Shown: positions 23,288 to 37,438 of the stretch, piece after piece
Position numbering within the stretch: position 1 is the first letter of the stretch
Layout of the letters: every line of letters begins with the position of its first letter
NCBI GenBank assembly: GCA_947462335.1
Contig: OX381704.1
Location: forward strand, 45,202,942 to 45,266,941
DNA from: Harmothoe impar
Lineage: Eukaryota > Annelida > Polychaeta > Phyllodocida > Polynoidae
Direction: 5' to 3'
DNA: 64,000 nucleotides
Program-made: the position numbers and the translations under genes
Notes under the pieces: generated by a model
The model's database searches: none
Seen by the model: only the letters and a program-made list of their open reading frames with translations
What the model was told of the DNA's origin: nothing

Positions 23288-26200
23288 ACTAGAAAGGACC
23301 AGGAACTCCCTAACTAACTTAACCCTCTTTCCCCAGCTATCAGCAAGTGCCCCTAGTTGAGCCACACAGTCAAATTGCACAGCTAGCCCATTATAGTAAA
23401 TGCACTGCTCTAGTTTGTTTATTGAGACAGCAGCTCAGTCATGTGGTATAGGCGGCGTGTGAGTGGGACATGGTGGGAGGCTCACCGGTATGTGAAGTGG
23501 CTTCTTCCTGTTTCACTAGGCATTTAGAACCCACTTTCAATTCCATTCAATAATACATGGTTAAATACCTTTTACACGTCTTCCCTATGGTGTGGAAATG
23601 TCAATTCTATACAGTAGTAGGGGTACCTATTATCAAAGCAGAGGCTCAATTATTTGTATAATGGGCTAGAAGTACATGTACCCCTCTGTCATTGTACCTC
23701 TAATGCCCTGTACAAGTCCATTTAAGAGTTAATGGTTAAAATCTATTGCAGACGACCCCCAGAGGCGGACCCCCCCCCCCCTTATTGTTGAAAAAGATCA
23801 CTCCATTATATCATAGCATAGTAAATGAGATGCATGTAGTAATATGTGAAAAGTGTTGGAAGCCCCCTCACCTCCAAACATATACTTTCCTTTCCCTTAC
23901 CCCTGGCCTGAACCAATGTGTTTTTACAATACAATCGAGCACAGCATCTGCATGGGGTGATGCAGCCTGTACCACAAGTAGGGCAACTATAAAGAACATG
24001 GAGACTAATGCCAGGACTCCCAAAGTATGAGACAGCTAGACAGATGTTGCTTGCTCCTATCTGCCAGCATACCTATCAGGCACTGTACCACAGAAGCTCC
24101 CTCAGCTCACAGGAGATATACATAGCACCAGTTACTGAGGTACCTGGTGCTACATGGAGGTCTGCATAAACTCCAGGTGACAAGTCCTGCTGGCACTGCC
24201 CCCATCCCTCCAGGGCCAGGATAATGCACCATTACATGATCACAGACCTATCTCCCTGCTCCTAGGCTGCTCAACTATCAATAGATTATGAACCACAGGG
24301 TTGAGGGTGGCAAGTTCCACATATCAATAGACTCTGGAACACAAGGTGGCAGGTCTCTCTGGCACTACCCCACCCCCTGTGGGCAAAAAGGATAACACCT
24401 CCTCCTGTTCCTGGGATGTTAAGACCTTGGCTGTAGGTGGTTGAGCTAGGGACTTTAGCTTCTCATCTAAACATCTAAAAATACAAGCTGCCACTGACAA
24501 CAAGTTATCCTGTGCTAACGATAGGGGACAGTATTACTTACAGGTCTGTGGTGTCAAGACCTACTGTTTTTTGTAGCGATTCTTCGTTTTCTGCCCAGAA
24601 GTGTATGAGCGGGGCTGAGAAAACACCAGTTTTTGCTATCATAACACTCAAGGCACTTGACATATATCAAAGAGTCTGTTTATCAGGCGCTTCTTCCATA
24701 AGAAATTCCTCCACTCAGACCGACCTACCAGTATAGCAGAGAAGTGGTGGTTTGGTCGCTTCTTATTACCCAACTACCCCAAGGTCCATACTCTGAACAG
24801 TTATACAGCTAGGGACCTTCTTCCGTACAGCACGTGCAGGAAACTAGTTCCTTATTATTAAATGGCCTGAGAAATATATAAAGTACCGGTACTGTATAAC
24901 CCAGGTATTGCTTCTTACTTTTATACTTTTTGCAACTCCCTAATCTCTATACAGTTTTTTTTCATGAGGATATTTCTGCACAAATGTTGATAGTAAATGT
25001 AAGTGGCTTCCTTGGAGAAATATTGGCTTCCTGTATGGCTTCCATTAGTAACTATTTGGTGAGCTGGTAGTACCTGGGGTAGACTGGCCACGATCTCGCA
25101 AACAGTCCATGACATGATCCAGGATATAGCTGTATAACCTGGGAGAACTTTCGACTATGCCAGCACCTTTTCCTTTGTTTATTATACTTCGATCTGCACG
25201 GTAATGTTCTTTAATTCCTATCTACCTATTCTATAAAGGAATCTTTATCTTATTCTACATACATGTGGTTATAGTAGTGTTTCTAGTGGCGTCCCTGTAT
25301 TTTGCCATAGACTTAATGCCATCACACCTGTGCACGTCTATATGGCTATAAGAGTGGTACTCTGGGTACCAGCGATGGCCACCTTCTGTACAAGCACGGG
25401 AAGTGGCTCACCTGCTGCCGCTGGGTGCCGGCAATCTGTGTCTTGATATAATCCCCTACTACATTCTCACCCTACACTATGGGCTGTATAAAGCACCCTG
25501 GTACCCGGTACAGTTATGTGGTACATGGGTATGTCAGGAGATATGGGTAAAACCTGTGTATGTGACTAAAGCACAGATTCAAATTCCACAAGCTCAAAAG
25601 GCAGGAGGTCATGAAATGTGAAGCCCTCATCACACTCTATGAACAGGCCACACAAACTTGTGACAAAGCCTGATGTTACAAGTGACCTCCAGTTACAAAC
25701 GAGGCAATCAATCTGTGTCTTTTTGTGTGGATGAATTATTTCAGTTAGTACACTCTGACACGTTCTGGTGCTTGGGAACATGATATACCATTGTATTCCA
25801 ATCAGCCTGGTGAAACAATTCAGCAAGAGTGCACTTATAACAGTTTATAGCTATAGGCTTGTCATAAATCTAGGTGTGCCACATACCTAGTAATCATAGT
25901 GAAGGCTCGTTTTGTCATGTTATAGTATCTAGTCTACTTTGCCAGTACTGTCCGCACAATATGTAAATTAGTGAACCACAGTTACGTCTGTGACCCTCCT
26001 CATATTTCCAGCTTCAATATAGAAAGATTGAGCGTGTGAGTGAACTCACAGATGACTCAGGGTCAGGGAGAGGTGTGAAGGGAAATGTATCATTTATCAT
26101 TGGAAGAAAGAGAAAGGGTGCACTCTTGTATTAATAGGATCCTTGTATTGATGTGACCTTTGACCTTGATTTGACCTTGTTCCGACCTAGATATCATTCT

Positions 26201-29200
26201 ACACATAACAGAAATGGATTCAGCACCTTTGGTTTAACCTAGTCCACTATCCATATAATCCATTGGTCACCATACCAGGTTCTTTCCAGGATTCCTGACT
26301 GGCTCCCTATACAATATCCTGGCTGCACCGTTTCGGATAGCATACCCAAATTGTGCGTCACAAGTATAGCATATCAGGAACTGACAACTACCTGCACCAC
26401 ACAACCTATAGGTCGCATGATGCAGGTGCCCTGAGAAAGTCACACCGAGTGAGGCTAGCAGCGCAAAAAAAGGGTATACTCAGAAAAAATGTGTGCATTG
26501 ACTTTTTTTGGGGGGGGTACTTGAGCCCTTATTCACATTTTTATATTAGCCTAAGCATCCTATATGCTTATTAAGGTCTTAACTTGGCAAAAAAGAAATT
26601 TGATATGGTGACATGAATTCTTTTCTTTTAATCAACAGGGGGCATGAGGACCCCCTCCCATCAAGTGCCCCCCTCCCCAACTGACATGTTCAATATCACA
26701 CACAATACAAAATTACCATGCATTAACCATTCCCAAAGTAACCCCCAGTCAATTACCCTAAGGTTAGAGCTGTCAGAATGTCTGAAAAAAAACGTCTCAC
26801 CCCTGTAGTGTCACTGCAGATAACCCTCTCCCATAGAGATAGCACTGAGCCCGTTCAATATGTAAATGTTCAATGTCAAGGGTTATCTACAGGCTCCCAT
26901 AGGGCTCTATGCTGAAGCAAATTACCACAATTTTAGACACAAAATTAAAATCATGCTTTTCAGGGGGGAGCGTTTGAAAATGGATTAAAGCGCGATTACA
27001 TAGGAAGGACAACATTGTACCGCATCTAACGACACAAAATTGAGAGAAAAAGCTCCAATTTTGAAGGAATGACAGCTGTTTTAAATTTTAGGCTGAGAGA
27101 GCCACTGTAACCCGTCGCACAAGACTCAGGGTAACCCTGAGTCAATGATGTAAAGCATACGTCAATTTAAAAAACAGTGTATCATACTCAGTCTTTGTCT
27201 TTATAATGCTACCTCTCATTACATATCGACAATTTTATATAATTATCCACCCCTAGACCACATCTGTTTTAGCTGTACCAGTGTACTAGACCTCATAAGA
27301 GTCAACTTAACTAAAACCCCTGCAAAATGGCCCCAAGAAGAAATTGCCTGAAAGGGAGGGCCAGAAGGAGGGTGCACAATCAGAAATATTGTTGCCAGCC
27401 AGAACCTATTCTACAATACCTTGCAAATACTAGTGGTGGATCGAGCTATGAACCACAACCTAGCTTCTACTCCAGGCCTCTACTACATGCATTTGGCAGT
27501 GCTGAGGGACCTGAGCCCCACTTTTTGATGTGGGATTCAGCTCGTACTCTACCCGACTCCTGTTTCAGTTTGCACATGCTACCCCGGGACACAGGTAGGG
27601 CACTGAAGGTATGTGAAGAACGTAGGGCATGATCACGTTCAGTCACCGATTCAACCACAAACAACAAGCCTTACACTTTTTAATTTAAAGTGGGGAAAGG
27701 AGGGTCAATGCTTTACAGTGTGTTTCCCTCTTCACTTCATATTATATTTAGATCCTAAATATTCATTCAAGCTTTCTTTTTGAGAATAGTGTTTGGACCA
27801 TGAAACCACAACACAACTTCAGATGGCGCTCCTGTGCCACGACTATTACTAGTATTCCCTCTGGGCCACCGCCATGTTGTAAAACATGAAAGAAAATGTC
27901 AGCATATTTCCTTCTGTCGTTTCTTTCTGATGGTAGTAGTTAAATACATGTATCACCTTAGCAGAGATCAAACTATTGACATTTCACCCCAAAAGCAGAC
28001 AATATAAGCGACTATAACTTTTATGCTATGAAGATGCTACTTTACAATGGCCATGATGGCGATATTAATTTAAGGTATTGTATAAAAAAGCAGATACTAG
28101 TATGTAGTTGTGTGATAATAAATTAGAAAACCAGAAATATGCCCTGAATGATCAGATATCCCATCTTTAATTAAGTTTCAGAATTTCAGTGTACTCTCTG
28201 TAGACACACCCTACGCTAAATGGGTCAGAATAGGTAGGTCACACCACTAAGTAGGTCATGGCTGACCTAGATATCTGGTATCAGTGGCAGCATCCTTCAC
28301 CCATACAGGTAAGAGCCAGGTGAGAACACACCTGAAGCTGACAGTAGCAGACATAATCTCACCTGAGTCTGGGTATTCACTGTGTCCTGGGTCAAGGACA
28401 AGACAGTCTATAGTATATATAGACCAGGTGTCTGGCAAGCTGCCAGCAACTGTCCATACTTGCCTGGATTATGATCTATATGTCTACATAATGCACATGT
28501 GGTTATAACTGACTCATCTTTACACTACTACATGTAGCATCAATCTCAGCTTCTCAATGAGATACAGGTACATGGAGGCCCGCATGTGGGCCTATTATAG
28601 GCAATAGATGTACAACAATTAAGATTGTAAAGCCTTCCCATCCTAAGCTTTACTGGATCATGATCTTATTACACTTGCTTCTCAACATGCCTACAATCGT
28701 CAATGCTTTACTAGCCCACAACCAATATCTATGTGCCTACATGCACATTATGTATGATTCCACATAACTGAGTCAGTTTTAACCAGTATTGTGAGATGTA
28801 TAGGCCTACACAATGAACGGGTACGCAATATGTGTTGGGATTGCAAGGCCTTCAATGTCGATGTTTATTGGACCAGCTTGTTTACAAATCACACTTGATG
28901 AACAATCTCAATGCCTCACTTCCTGTATGTTTAATACCCATTGCTTGGCTGTGTACATGTATATATGCATTATTATTGCATCAGTACATATACCTATTAC
29001 TCCATACTATTTTACTCAAACGCAGTTTCCTCGAAAAACAGTACTGTTACTAGTCCAGTAATGCCAGCTTAGGATCAGGTCGAGATTGAGCTGGACCCTC
29101 TAGCTATGTGACAAACCTGCTGTGACTTTGTCCCAGTCTACTCCTCCAGGTGCCGTTTAAGACGTGCCCCCTGGGGACTGACTGGTTTACAAGTACCTGC

Positions 29201-30264
29201 CGCCTCCAGGTGAAGAAGTGAGTCCAAGTAGCCCCCAGTGTAACCGTACTCCACCATTCTATGGTCACTTTGACTTACCTGTGGGCAAAAAAAAGAACAC
29301 AGGTGTAAGTTACAGGATGAAAACAAACAAACATGGCAGTACTCATCTTGCACCCATGTATAAGCTTTTGATTATATTCGATACAAATTCATCTAATTAC
29401 TTGGATACTACAACTTCAAGATGGGCGAAGGGTTTGCATGAGATACTATACATATTTCAATGTCATATGCACCCTTTAGTTGTGAGGATTTGTGATATAC
29501 ATGTGTATGCATACATCTATGTTTATAAACTTAAAACAACTATCATTTTGATGACCAGTTAAATAGACACCAGGAAGAGACTAATTGACCTTCAAACACA
29601 AGAAACATTCCATCAAGTACTATAGTGAAATATACCAGAACACTGTAAATTCACTGGGTGCTATACATCAAAACCCCAAACCCTCCTGAAGTGTAGCCCC
29701 TGTGTGACCCTGAGTTTACCCTAATCTGTGCCTGCCAGCCCTGGGCACTTCCCTCTTATCTGCCTGTCTCTGGGATCCAACAGGGATCCAGGGGTGGTGA
29801 CCGTATCGAGTATAGGGGGTCTGTTCACACGCTCATCTCAGATTGAATTTCTTGCATGACTCAAATAATCTTAGCCTTTCCACTTCTTTATCTGGATGTC
29901 TCTCAGAACTCTGGGATCCAACATACGTTGGGTGCAGAAGGTGTCAAGTGTAGGGGGGGGATCCATATAATCATTCTGTCTCACACTTTGCATAAAATCA
30001 CCATTTAATTCGTTACAAACGGGGGGAAACCATTAATACTTTCAAATATGGAAGATATGCTGGACTATAGTAGCAGCAATATGCATATCATATTAGTGGT
30101 TGCAATAGGCAATCAGAGTTCTGGCCTAATAGGAGGGTTATATTAATCTTACATGGACCAGTCACCAACGCAAAGATCAAAGCAATCCTCTGCGTGCATC
30201 TAACATATATGCACATGTGTGTTTTGCCTTTTGTAAATGTTTTCCTCCAGGGTCGACACTGTAA
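23288..30264. other. Intronic spacer without recognised gene
   Basis: Seven kilobases with C12 at 23770-23781 and a direct repeat of TGACCT half-sites at 26154-26177. An isolated 101-codon frame with a good start context lies at 27327-27632 but has no homology I recognise. No mobile element with clear ends was found. Confidence 0.5.
26154..26177 (-). promoter_or_regulatory. DR1 nuclear-receptor half-site array
   Basis: TGACCT-T-TGACCT is a perfect direct repeat with 1-bp spacing (AGGTCA on the other strand), followed 5 bp later by a third TGACCT. DR1 is the classical RXR/HNF4/COUP-TF site. Function is not shown, and low-complexity origin is possible. Confidence 0.3.
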
Positions 30265-30479
30265 GAAAACGATAGCATTTTAATGCCTTGTATACCCTTC
30301 ATTGACAACTAGTGCGGTATGCATGCATCAAGCCAACCGTGTAGGATTGATACACCCCAAAAGGGTCAACATGATGCACCCAAGAAGCACAAGCGAGTTT
30401 ACTCGATCTGCAGCCCTGCATTGGTGCATCATGACAAAACATGAAGCCCTGAGACATGATGCCGTCCTTAAATGGTTAA
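30265..30479. repeat. GCAT-rich TTAA-bounded repeat, copy B
   Basis: Contains GTATGCATGCATCAAG, ACATGATGCACCC and CTGCATTGGTGCATCATGAC, and ends CCTTAAATGGTTAA. The last 30 bases resemble the end of copy F (47868-48034). Left boundary approximate. Confidence 0.5.
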
Positions 30480-32540
30480 GTACCGGTAGTGGGGGCTTGC
30501 TGTCTGTGCTGTGCAGCAGCCAGGTACTGGAGGAGTGCCAGGTTGGACTCGACTTTACGACCCTTCACTACTTACATGCCGTTAACAATGCACACGGGTC
30601 AGCACCCGTCGGGGATAAGCCAAGCTAAAGTGGAGGCCGTGTATACACACAGGCAATGTGGAAACTTCGCTACAAAGTCACTGTTTTCACTTGGATTGTC
30701 TTCAAAGTGGCAATAAACAAGTCAAATTTTATGTTCATGTCGATCATTCCTCGATATGTAAATTTCCTGGTATTGTTCCTCAGATTCTGTTTCATCTGTG
30801 ACTAGAATGAGAAGTGCTTCTAATAAATATCTAGGATATTCTACGTGTATCAATAATGGCTATTATGTTATATAATATAGCAATGTACAGTTTTTACGTT
30901 CTTTCTGTAACTGACTTGAGGTAACCAAGCTCTACGAAAAGATGCCGTCTAAAAACGGTTATATATAGCACATACTTTGGCCACATGCCTCAGAATACAA
31001 CATGTCCCTCGTCTGAATTCGACATACTATATAATATGAATTTATGCCATGAAAATGCCAACTTATGTTCGGTATGTTTGGTCGATGGCTCTATTCCAGC
31101 ACTATTCTTACCTTGGCTAGGTCTAAGATTAGCAAGAGCTCCCTGGTACTTTAGACACAGCAGGTGTCTAGAGCGTGTGGGGTACAGGTAGTGCTATAGT
31201 ATATAGAGTCAGAGAAGTATGGTGCCTAGGGGTTTAGGTGTGCTGGTGGGCATCCAGGGTGGGAACTCCTCCCAAATCCCCCTCCCTGACTCCCTCGATG
31301 AGATAGCAGCAAGTTTGTTCATTTTATGGTTGACTTGGATCACACACCTATAGCCTTACAACCAGGCAGGCAGCTATATGTCTACAGGATAGATAGCACC
31401 TACTGAAAGTCTTCCTTTCATAAAAGAAGACATAAGTTAGGATGTTTGCTTTTACATGTGTCTCTTACATTATCCGCTCAGGAACGTTACCCGGTGGTTT
31501 TCTGTGATACCGAGCTGGGCTGGAAGGAGGTCCCTTTTTAACCTTCTGAAACAACATCTTTTTAACGCTTTTTGCAGGTACAGATAATTCCGGAGGCAGA
31601 GTCTGTGGTCGGAGGTCGTGGGGAGTACCTGGATATAGGATTACATACAGTGGCCCATTTACATACATGTACTACAGTATTCTGTGCTCTTTTCCCCTCA
31701 CATATACCTCAGCCACATCTCTCCCCGTTCTCTAACTTGAGGATTCTACAGGAGATGGGCAAGATTATTCTTATGATCTACTGCTTCATAATTGCTAGGA
31801 ATAATTGAAGCTGAAGCTACATAAAACCTTCCATCACAAAAGCAATCAGATATTCCAGGCAAGGCTTAATACACTATTGGATATTCAAACTTTTAATATA
31901 GCACTCCTAATATGCCATTGGTCTTTGGACTGACTGTTTGAGCTTTGATCAGAAATGGACTCCACAATACTGTTCAAATCAGGTACAGTCATGAGGCATG
32001 AGATAATATACAGCCTCAAAGGCAGTTATCTACAGCAATATGTGGCCTATATGTCACATTATTGTCACCTTATTTGTACATGACTTATTGGACACTTATT
32101 TGTGACGCTGATGCCCCTAGTGGTATCATGTGAGCAGAGGGTGGTGACCTGTCATGGCCCTGTGTGGCATATCATTACCTATAGGGCATTTCTTGTGGTT
32201 TGGCCATTCATTCACTAGGTGAATAATACACATAGGATATATACTCTAACACCAGTGGAAGCCTATAGAAACATGTTCTTCCCTCAGCTTTATATCGTAG
32301 ACAAGGGGCCACATGTCCCTTCCTAGGTCTGTTTCGCGAGACATTGCCAAGATCTATTATCGATAGCTTCACCAGCATCTGAGAGATGTGGTATAGGTAT
32401 GATCGGATGAATAGCCGTGGGTAGGACATAACCAACCTCCAGGATAACACTCTCATGTTTCACAGATATACATACATATTTACATGATAACTGAACAGTA
32501 CAAGGACACTCCTATATGTATGTAGGCCTACTGACCAACC

Positions 32541-32627
32541 CTTTAAGGACAGCATAGTGTTTTAATGCATGACGCATCAATGTAGTAACTCATCTGTGCT
32601 GCATCATAAGGAGCCTATAGGATTTAC
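32541..32627. repeat. GCAT-rich repeat, copy C, next to a TTAA insertion
   Basis: Reads TTTAAGGACAGCATAGTG and then TGCATGACGCATC. It abuts the TTAA element that starts at 32628 and may have been cut by that insertion. Confidence 0.45.
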
Positions 32628-33540
32628 TTAAGGTTGGTCGCTACCCTTGGATCAAAGTCAACAGAATTTCTCCAATTTTATTCTACAGGTAGTTTAAATC
32701 ATGTAGTATCCGAAAATGAAAAGAAAAAAGGGGGGTCCCGAACTACTTTTTTTTACATAAAATTTTGAAAAATAAAAATATTTACATTATTCTCTAGAAA
32801 TTAGGAAAAAATGTGAAAATTTCCTCAATTTTTTTTTATATCAACCATTGAACACAGAAATATGAAAAGTCACATATGAAGTGCTTATATGTTCTCCTTT
32901 ACTGCAAAAATAATTTCATAGTCATATAGCATGGCATTCTGGGTGAAAATGTAATGTTTCGGGAATGGGTAGGACTAAACTGTCATAATTTCATATTGTT
33001 ATCGGTTAAGAATAGTATTCAAAGTCAACAGAATTTCCTTAAACTCTCCCATAAAATTGTTTAGGTCATTTACTAACCGAAAAAAGTAATTTTGATAGGG
33101 GGTCCCGAGCATAATTTTAGGGTTTTGGACCTTTGAAGTTAAAAAATAGTGCAAAAACGGTCTAAATCTTATATTTAAAGCCTAAAATAATGAGCAGAAG
33201 GGCAAGAATTAGGGTATACAATGGTTGTATTTTATACCCTTGGTTATTTCAAGAAATGTGGTGAGATCTGCATCAATCTAGATAGTGACTTCTTTGTTAA
33301 TAAGTCCAATGTTCTAGCTTTCCCTAAAAATAGCAAATATTATTGGCTACAAATATATTGAATATTCAAAGTCCAATAAAAGGGTCAATTTTGCTCTAAA
33401 TAATCCAATTTTCTAACATGGTCTAGATAGCATATATATGTACCCAGTCATTTAATATTAGCTGATTCCGAGACATTTAGGCCATATGCGCAGAGACCTG
33501 CGCAGTGGGTCCATATTCAACAAGTAGCGACCAACCTTAA
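32628..33540. mobile_element. 913-bp TTAA-flanked MITE
   Basis: TTAA at both ends and 13-bp perfect inverted termini GGTTGGTCGCTAC. Inside, two stretches beginning TCAAAGTCAACAGAATTT (32655 and 33020) and each leading to GGGGGTCCCGA are an imperfect direct duplication of roughly 90 bp. Non-coding. The TTAA target is like that of the 1.3-kb family, but the termini differ. Confidence 0.8.
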
Positions 33541-33548
33541 GCTTCTCT

Positions 33549-33825
33549 TCATATCACCCAGGTATATGAGGGTGATATTTATGCATCAGTTTTGCATCAT
33601 TTCCCTATTATCACCCATGTGTGGATGAGAGGGGGTGAGGGGATAATCATATAGGCCTTTACAACTTCCTCCATATCACCTATATATAGGATTTATATAC
33701 ATCAATTCATCTACTATCGCCTATATGTGGGGGTTAATATAACATTTCTCCTATTATCCCCTAGATATAGGGGTTTATATATAACCTTTCTCCTATTATC
33801 ACCCAGATGGGGGGTGTTATATATA
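33549..33825. repeat. Decayed minisatellite, units of about 40-57 bp
   Basis: About six diverged units, each around the core ATTATCACCCATATRGGGG followed by TTATATATAAC and TTTCTCCT. Begins right after the MITE 32628-33540. Confidence 0.6.
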
Positions 33826-36800
33826 ACTTGGTGGCTAACCTTAAGCCCCGCCTGCAGCCACAGCTGCTTCTCACAGTGAGTGGCACCCAACAATAATACA
33901 GCCCTGTAGACTCAACATAATTGCTGACTAGATCTATGGGCAGGCACTACTAATCTAGGTTATGTACTAGCTGGAAGTCCTGCATTCCTCTGGCCATGGT
34001 ATTATACTCTGGTTAGATATTATATCAGATATGCCTATACTATCTCTGGTTTGGGATTATTTGCTCGCTTATCAATAATCATTATTATTAAACTTGGGAA
34101 TAAAATCCAAGTGACTTATATCAACATAGAATATCTTTGATCAAATGATGTCGCTAGATCCTAAGAACTCCCATACATATTATGATTATCATGACGCTAT
34201 TATTAGGTTTCTTCTATGGGAAGTATCTTCAGGATCTAAATGACTGAACACACATAATGGGAGGAGCATAAACTGATGAATCAGCCCTGTGTTCTGCCCT
34301 TGCTTTTAACCATACTGTTACACATGAGCGTCGATTGTGTTTGAGGTAGTTAAGCTCTGCTGGGAGAGTGGCTTTTACCCTGGGTCTTGTGTGTGAGCTG
34401 GCCCCGTTAGAGAAGTATGTAATTCTTTCACAGTTTTTTCACCTGGAGGAGTGGTGGGACTGGGAGCAAGTTTATTGTGTGAGTTGGCCGTGTTAGTAAA
34501 CGTGTCCCACCTGGAGCTGCTCCAGTCAGCAGGTCTATGGGTAAGGAGCATCTCAGTATGCTCTCACTGAGCAGAACGCCACATACTGACTGTAATACTG
34601 CTTACCAAGGAGCAACTCTCTTAGTAAAGCAGTGGCTAAGAGAAAAGGTGTTATTATTATGCTATTATAGCCTCAGCCCTGGGAAAACCTTCTCTTGAGC
34701 ATCACCCCTGGCCCCTATCACTTTATCACTTTATCACTATATCACTATAGGCAAACACAGTCACTCAAATTGAATTGAATTATTCACATCAAGTGCAAGA
34801 CGTTTTCAAACGGCATTGGTAAGTAGAGACCAATATGGTCCTGATCTGCATGAACCCCACATCCTTCTGAGTCATGTATACATGACCAGTCCCATATGTA
34901 CATAGGGGTAAATCGGGAAGGAGCGGGTGGCGATGGCCTATAGCTTCAGGTGTGGCCCTGGAGCACTGCCTGCGGCCAGGTTTTAAGGGTTTGGCCACCA
35001 CCAGCAGTGCTGAGCAGCTTGTGAATGACTCAGTCATGTGAACAGCCTGGATCAGTGCCTTGAAGAATGAGCAGCTCAGACCAGCTCACACTCTACAAGT
35101 CTACCCAGGGTGAAGTTTATATTGGGTCAGGCGTGGGTGGAGGCTAGAGACCGATGCAGCAAGAAAGGGTGACCGCTCAGGGAGATTGTTGATAGGTGTT
35201 GTGTACCTTTCTGAGGTGCACAATGTAATGTATCCTAGTCGAAATAATACTGAATGTCCTGATATACATGCAAAGGATATGTAAACGTAGAGATAGCCAT
35301 TATTGGAATGAGACAACTATTCCAGCCTTTTGGTTGCAAACCCCTGGGGTTGAAAGCACCACCTGACATCGTGGTTTTAGATGTACCAGGTTTCTCCTCA
35401 CATGGTATCTCACACCAAAGACATGATTTGATCATTAGTGCAGTAAAAGGATACTTCACAGACCCCCACCATCTACAGGGACTAAAACCATCTCTCAGAG
35501 TGGTCCTCCCGGCGTCTGTCTCCCCTCCTTGAGGATCTCTACGACCGGAAGTGGTGACCCTGGTGACCTCTGAGGCTCCACACCACTTGTAGATCCTGGA
35601 GTGGTTATAGTCCTGTCCAGACCCCTAAACGAGGCAAAGATCCGAGAGAATGCAGTACCATCTTAGCCTATCATACCTACCTACCATCTTCCAAGGATTG
35701 CCATTTGTGGTAAGAATTCAGTCCAAGATGCATTGCATTTTGACCGTTCTAGACTTGCAAATCAATTGGAAGCAGCCTTCCTGCTGGTTCTAGTTCTGCC
35801 TATCAGAAAATCCATAACAAACCTATGCAAATATTGAAGTAACCAATGCCTGAAATCGTGTGTAGAGACCTGGTAATTAAGACCCACCCGGCTCTGAGTA
35901 ATACATTTCATTTGCCATCCCTACAAAAGTGATCAAGCTAGATGGCGCTAGACCTTTCATGTCGGATGTAGTAACTTGCTGGGTGAATGGTTTACAACTA
36001 GTGTATTCCAAACCTGAGATCTACAGGCCTCCAGACCGGATCCAAGTAGTCTCCACCTAGTCCTGCACCATCTCCTCACCATACACTCCTCCAGGCACCA
36101 ACCACTCTCCAATCACAGACACCCATTAATACAACCAAGAGGCAGGTTACAGACTAGGGATCAGCCTGGAGGTTTCAGATCCCTGACGCCGGTTACCCGC
36201 GATGATAACCCACGCCCCACATGGCCACTGTTAGGTACCATCCAAGCAACTTTATTTATTTATGTAACCATCTAGATCCCAAACTGTGAAAAATGCTGTG
36301 AATTCTCAAAGGCACTGATGGTTCATTTTCCTACTGAATAATTGGAAAATTGCATTTCAATATCCTATAAATTTGGGTTATGATGGGTTGGGTGTAAACA
36401 AAGGATTCAAGTGTATTAGTGACTGACATCTGCTTCTTCTACCGATAATGATATTTCCCCATTAATGGCATCCCTGTCCTTTGTCTGATAGGGGTGTTTC
36501 ATCTGATCACCTACTTCACATGGTTACGTGTGTGTCTCAGACTGTCCTACCCTATGGTATGGAGTACTAGTTGCTAAGACTATTAGTAAGAGTGTTCGAT
36601 CTGTCTGAGAATGACAAATGACGATGTAAATGCTATATTCAAGTGCATATCTTCATTGACGGAACACTAAGGGACCGCAGCAGTCTAGTATTGGTAAGCT
36701 GATCCTCCTGTGTAAAAGAGTCTGTTTGGGATGTGACTTTGGCTTAATTCTAGGGAACTTCAGCAGATATGAGTCCTACTACACCTTTACATGTGGCTGA

Positions 36801-37436
36801 TAGGCATGATGCAGGCTGGGGTAGGTGGTCCCTGTGGTATTAACCCCACCCCCTGTACCCCATGCTACCTGATCGCCTGCTACACGTCATTAGGTGTGTA
36901 CCATGCAGCTCCATCATAGAGATTACTGTTTCTGTCAATAGCTCTAGGCGGGAGGCACGTCCGTCCTGCCTGTGATTTGGTAACAGGGATAATTCATCCA
37001 GGTATTATTGTAAAATGATGCACATGGGTTGGTGCATCTAGCCAATGTATACATCACTTATAAATCATCTCCGTACAAACTGTTGTGGAAATCTTTGAAA
37101 TGATGGGATTCTCATTATTAACGCGCCTACCAGGTCGTGGCACCACTCTAAGTTAGCGTCGTATTTAGTACAGCATTTACGGTTGTGTTTATGGCATCCG
37201 TCTGAATCCTGTAGAGAAAAGCCTCCGACATGACGTTGGTATGTCTGAGGTGGGTTCATCCAAAAGTCATTCCGAGTGCATTGCTCAGTTTCCATATATT
37301 AAAACTGTAATACAACACAGATCTATGCTGAGGTCAAGTGCTATTTTCGAGGTTAGTATTCGGAGAGAGTCTAATGAAAACACCTTTATAGTTATTGGAC
37401 TCACTCTACTCTAATTCAATCACTAGCCCTGAAGAG
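33826..37436. other. Intronic spacer without recognised gene
   Basis: Small TATCACT repeat near 34719-34748 and a TGACTCA AP-1-like site at 35026. A 76-codon minus-strand frame (37065-37295) is cysteine-containing but unrecognised. Nothing else can be supported. Confidence 0.5.
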
Positions 37437-37438
37437 TA

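Noticed and set aside
27327..27632. 101-codon plus-strand frame with good start context (AAAATGG)
   Set aside because: No recognisable domain, no splice or polyadenylation support; length is compatible with chance in a GC-richer patch.
37065..37295. 76-codon minus-strand frame with several Cys and His and a CTG|GTAGGC donor-like end
   Set aside because: No family recognised, an in-frame stop lies just upstream, and no partner exon was seen.
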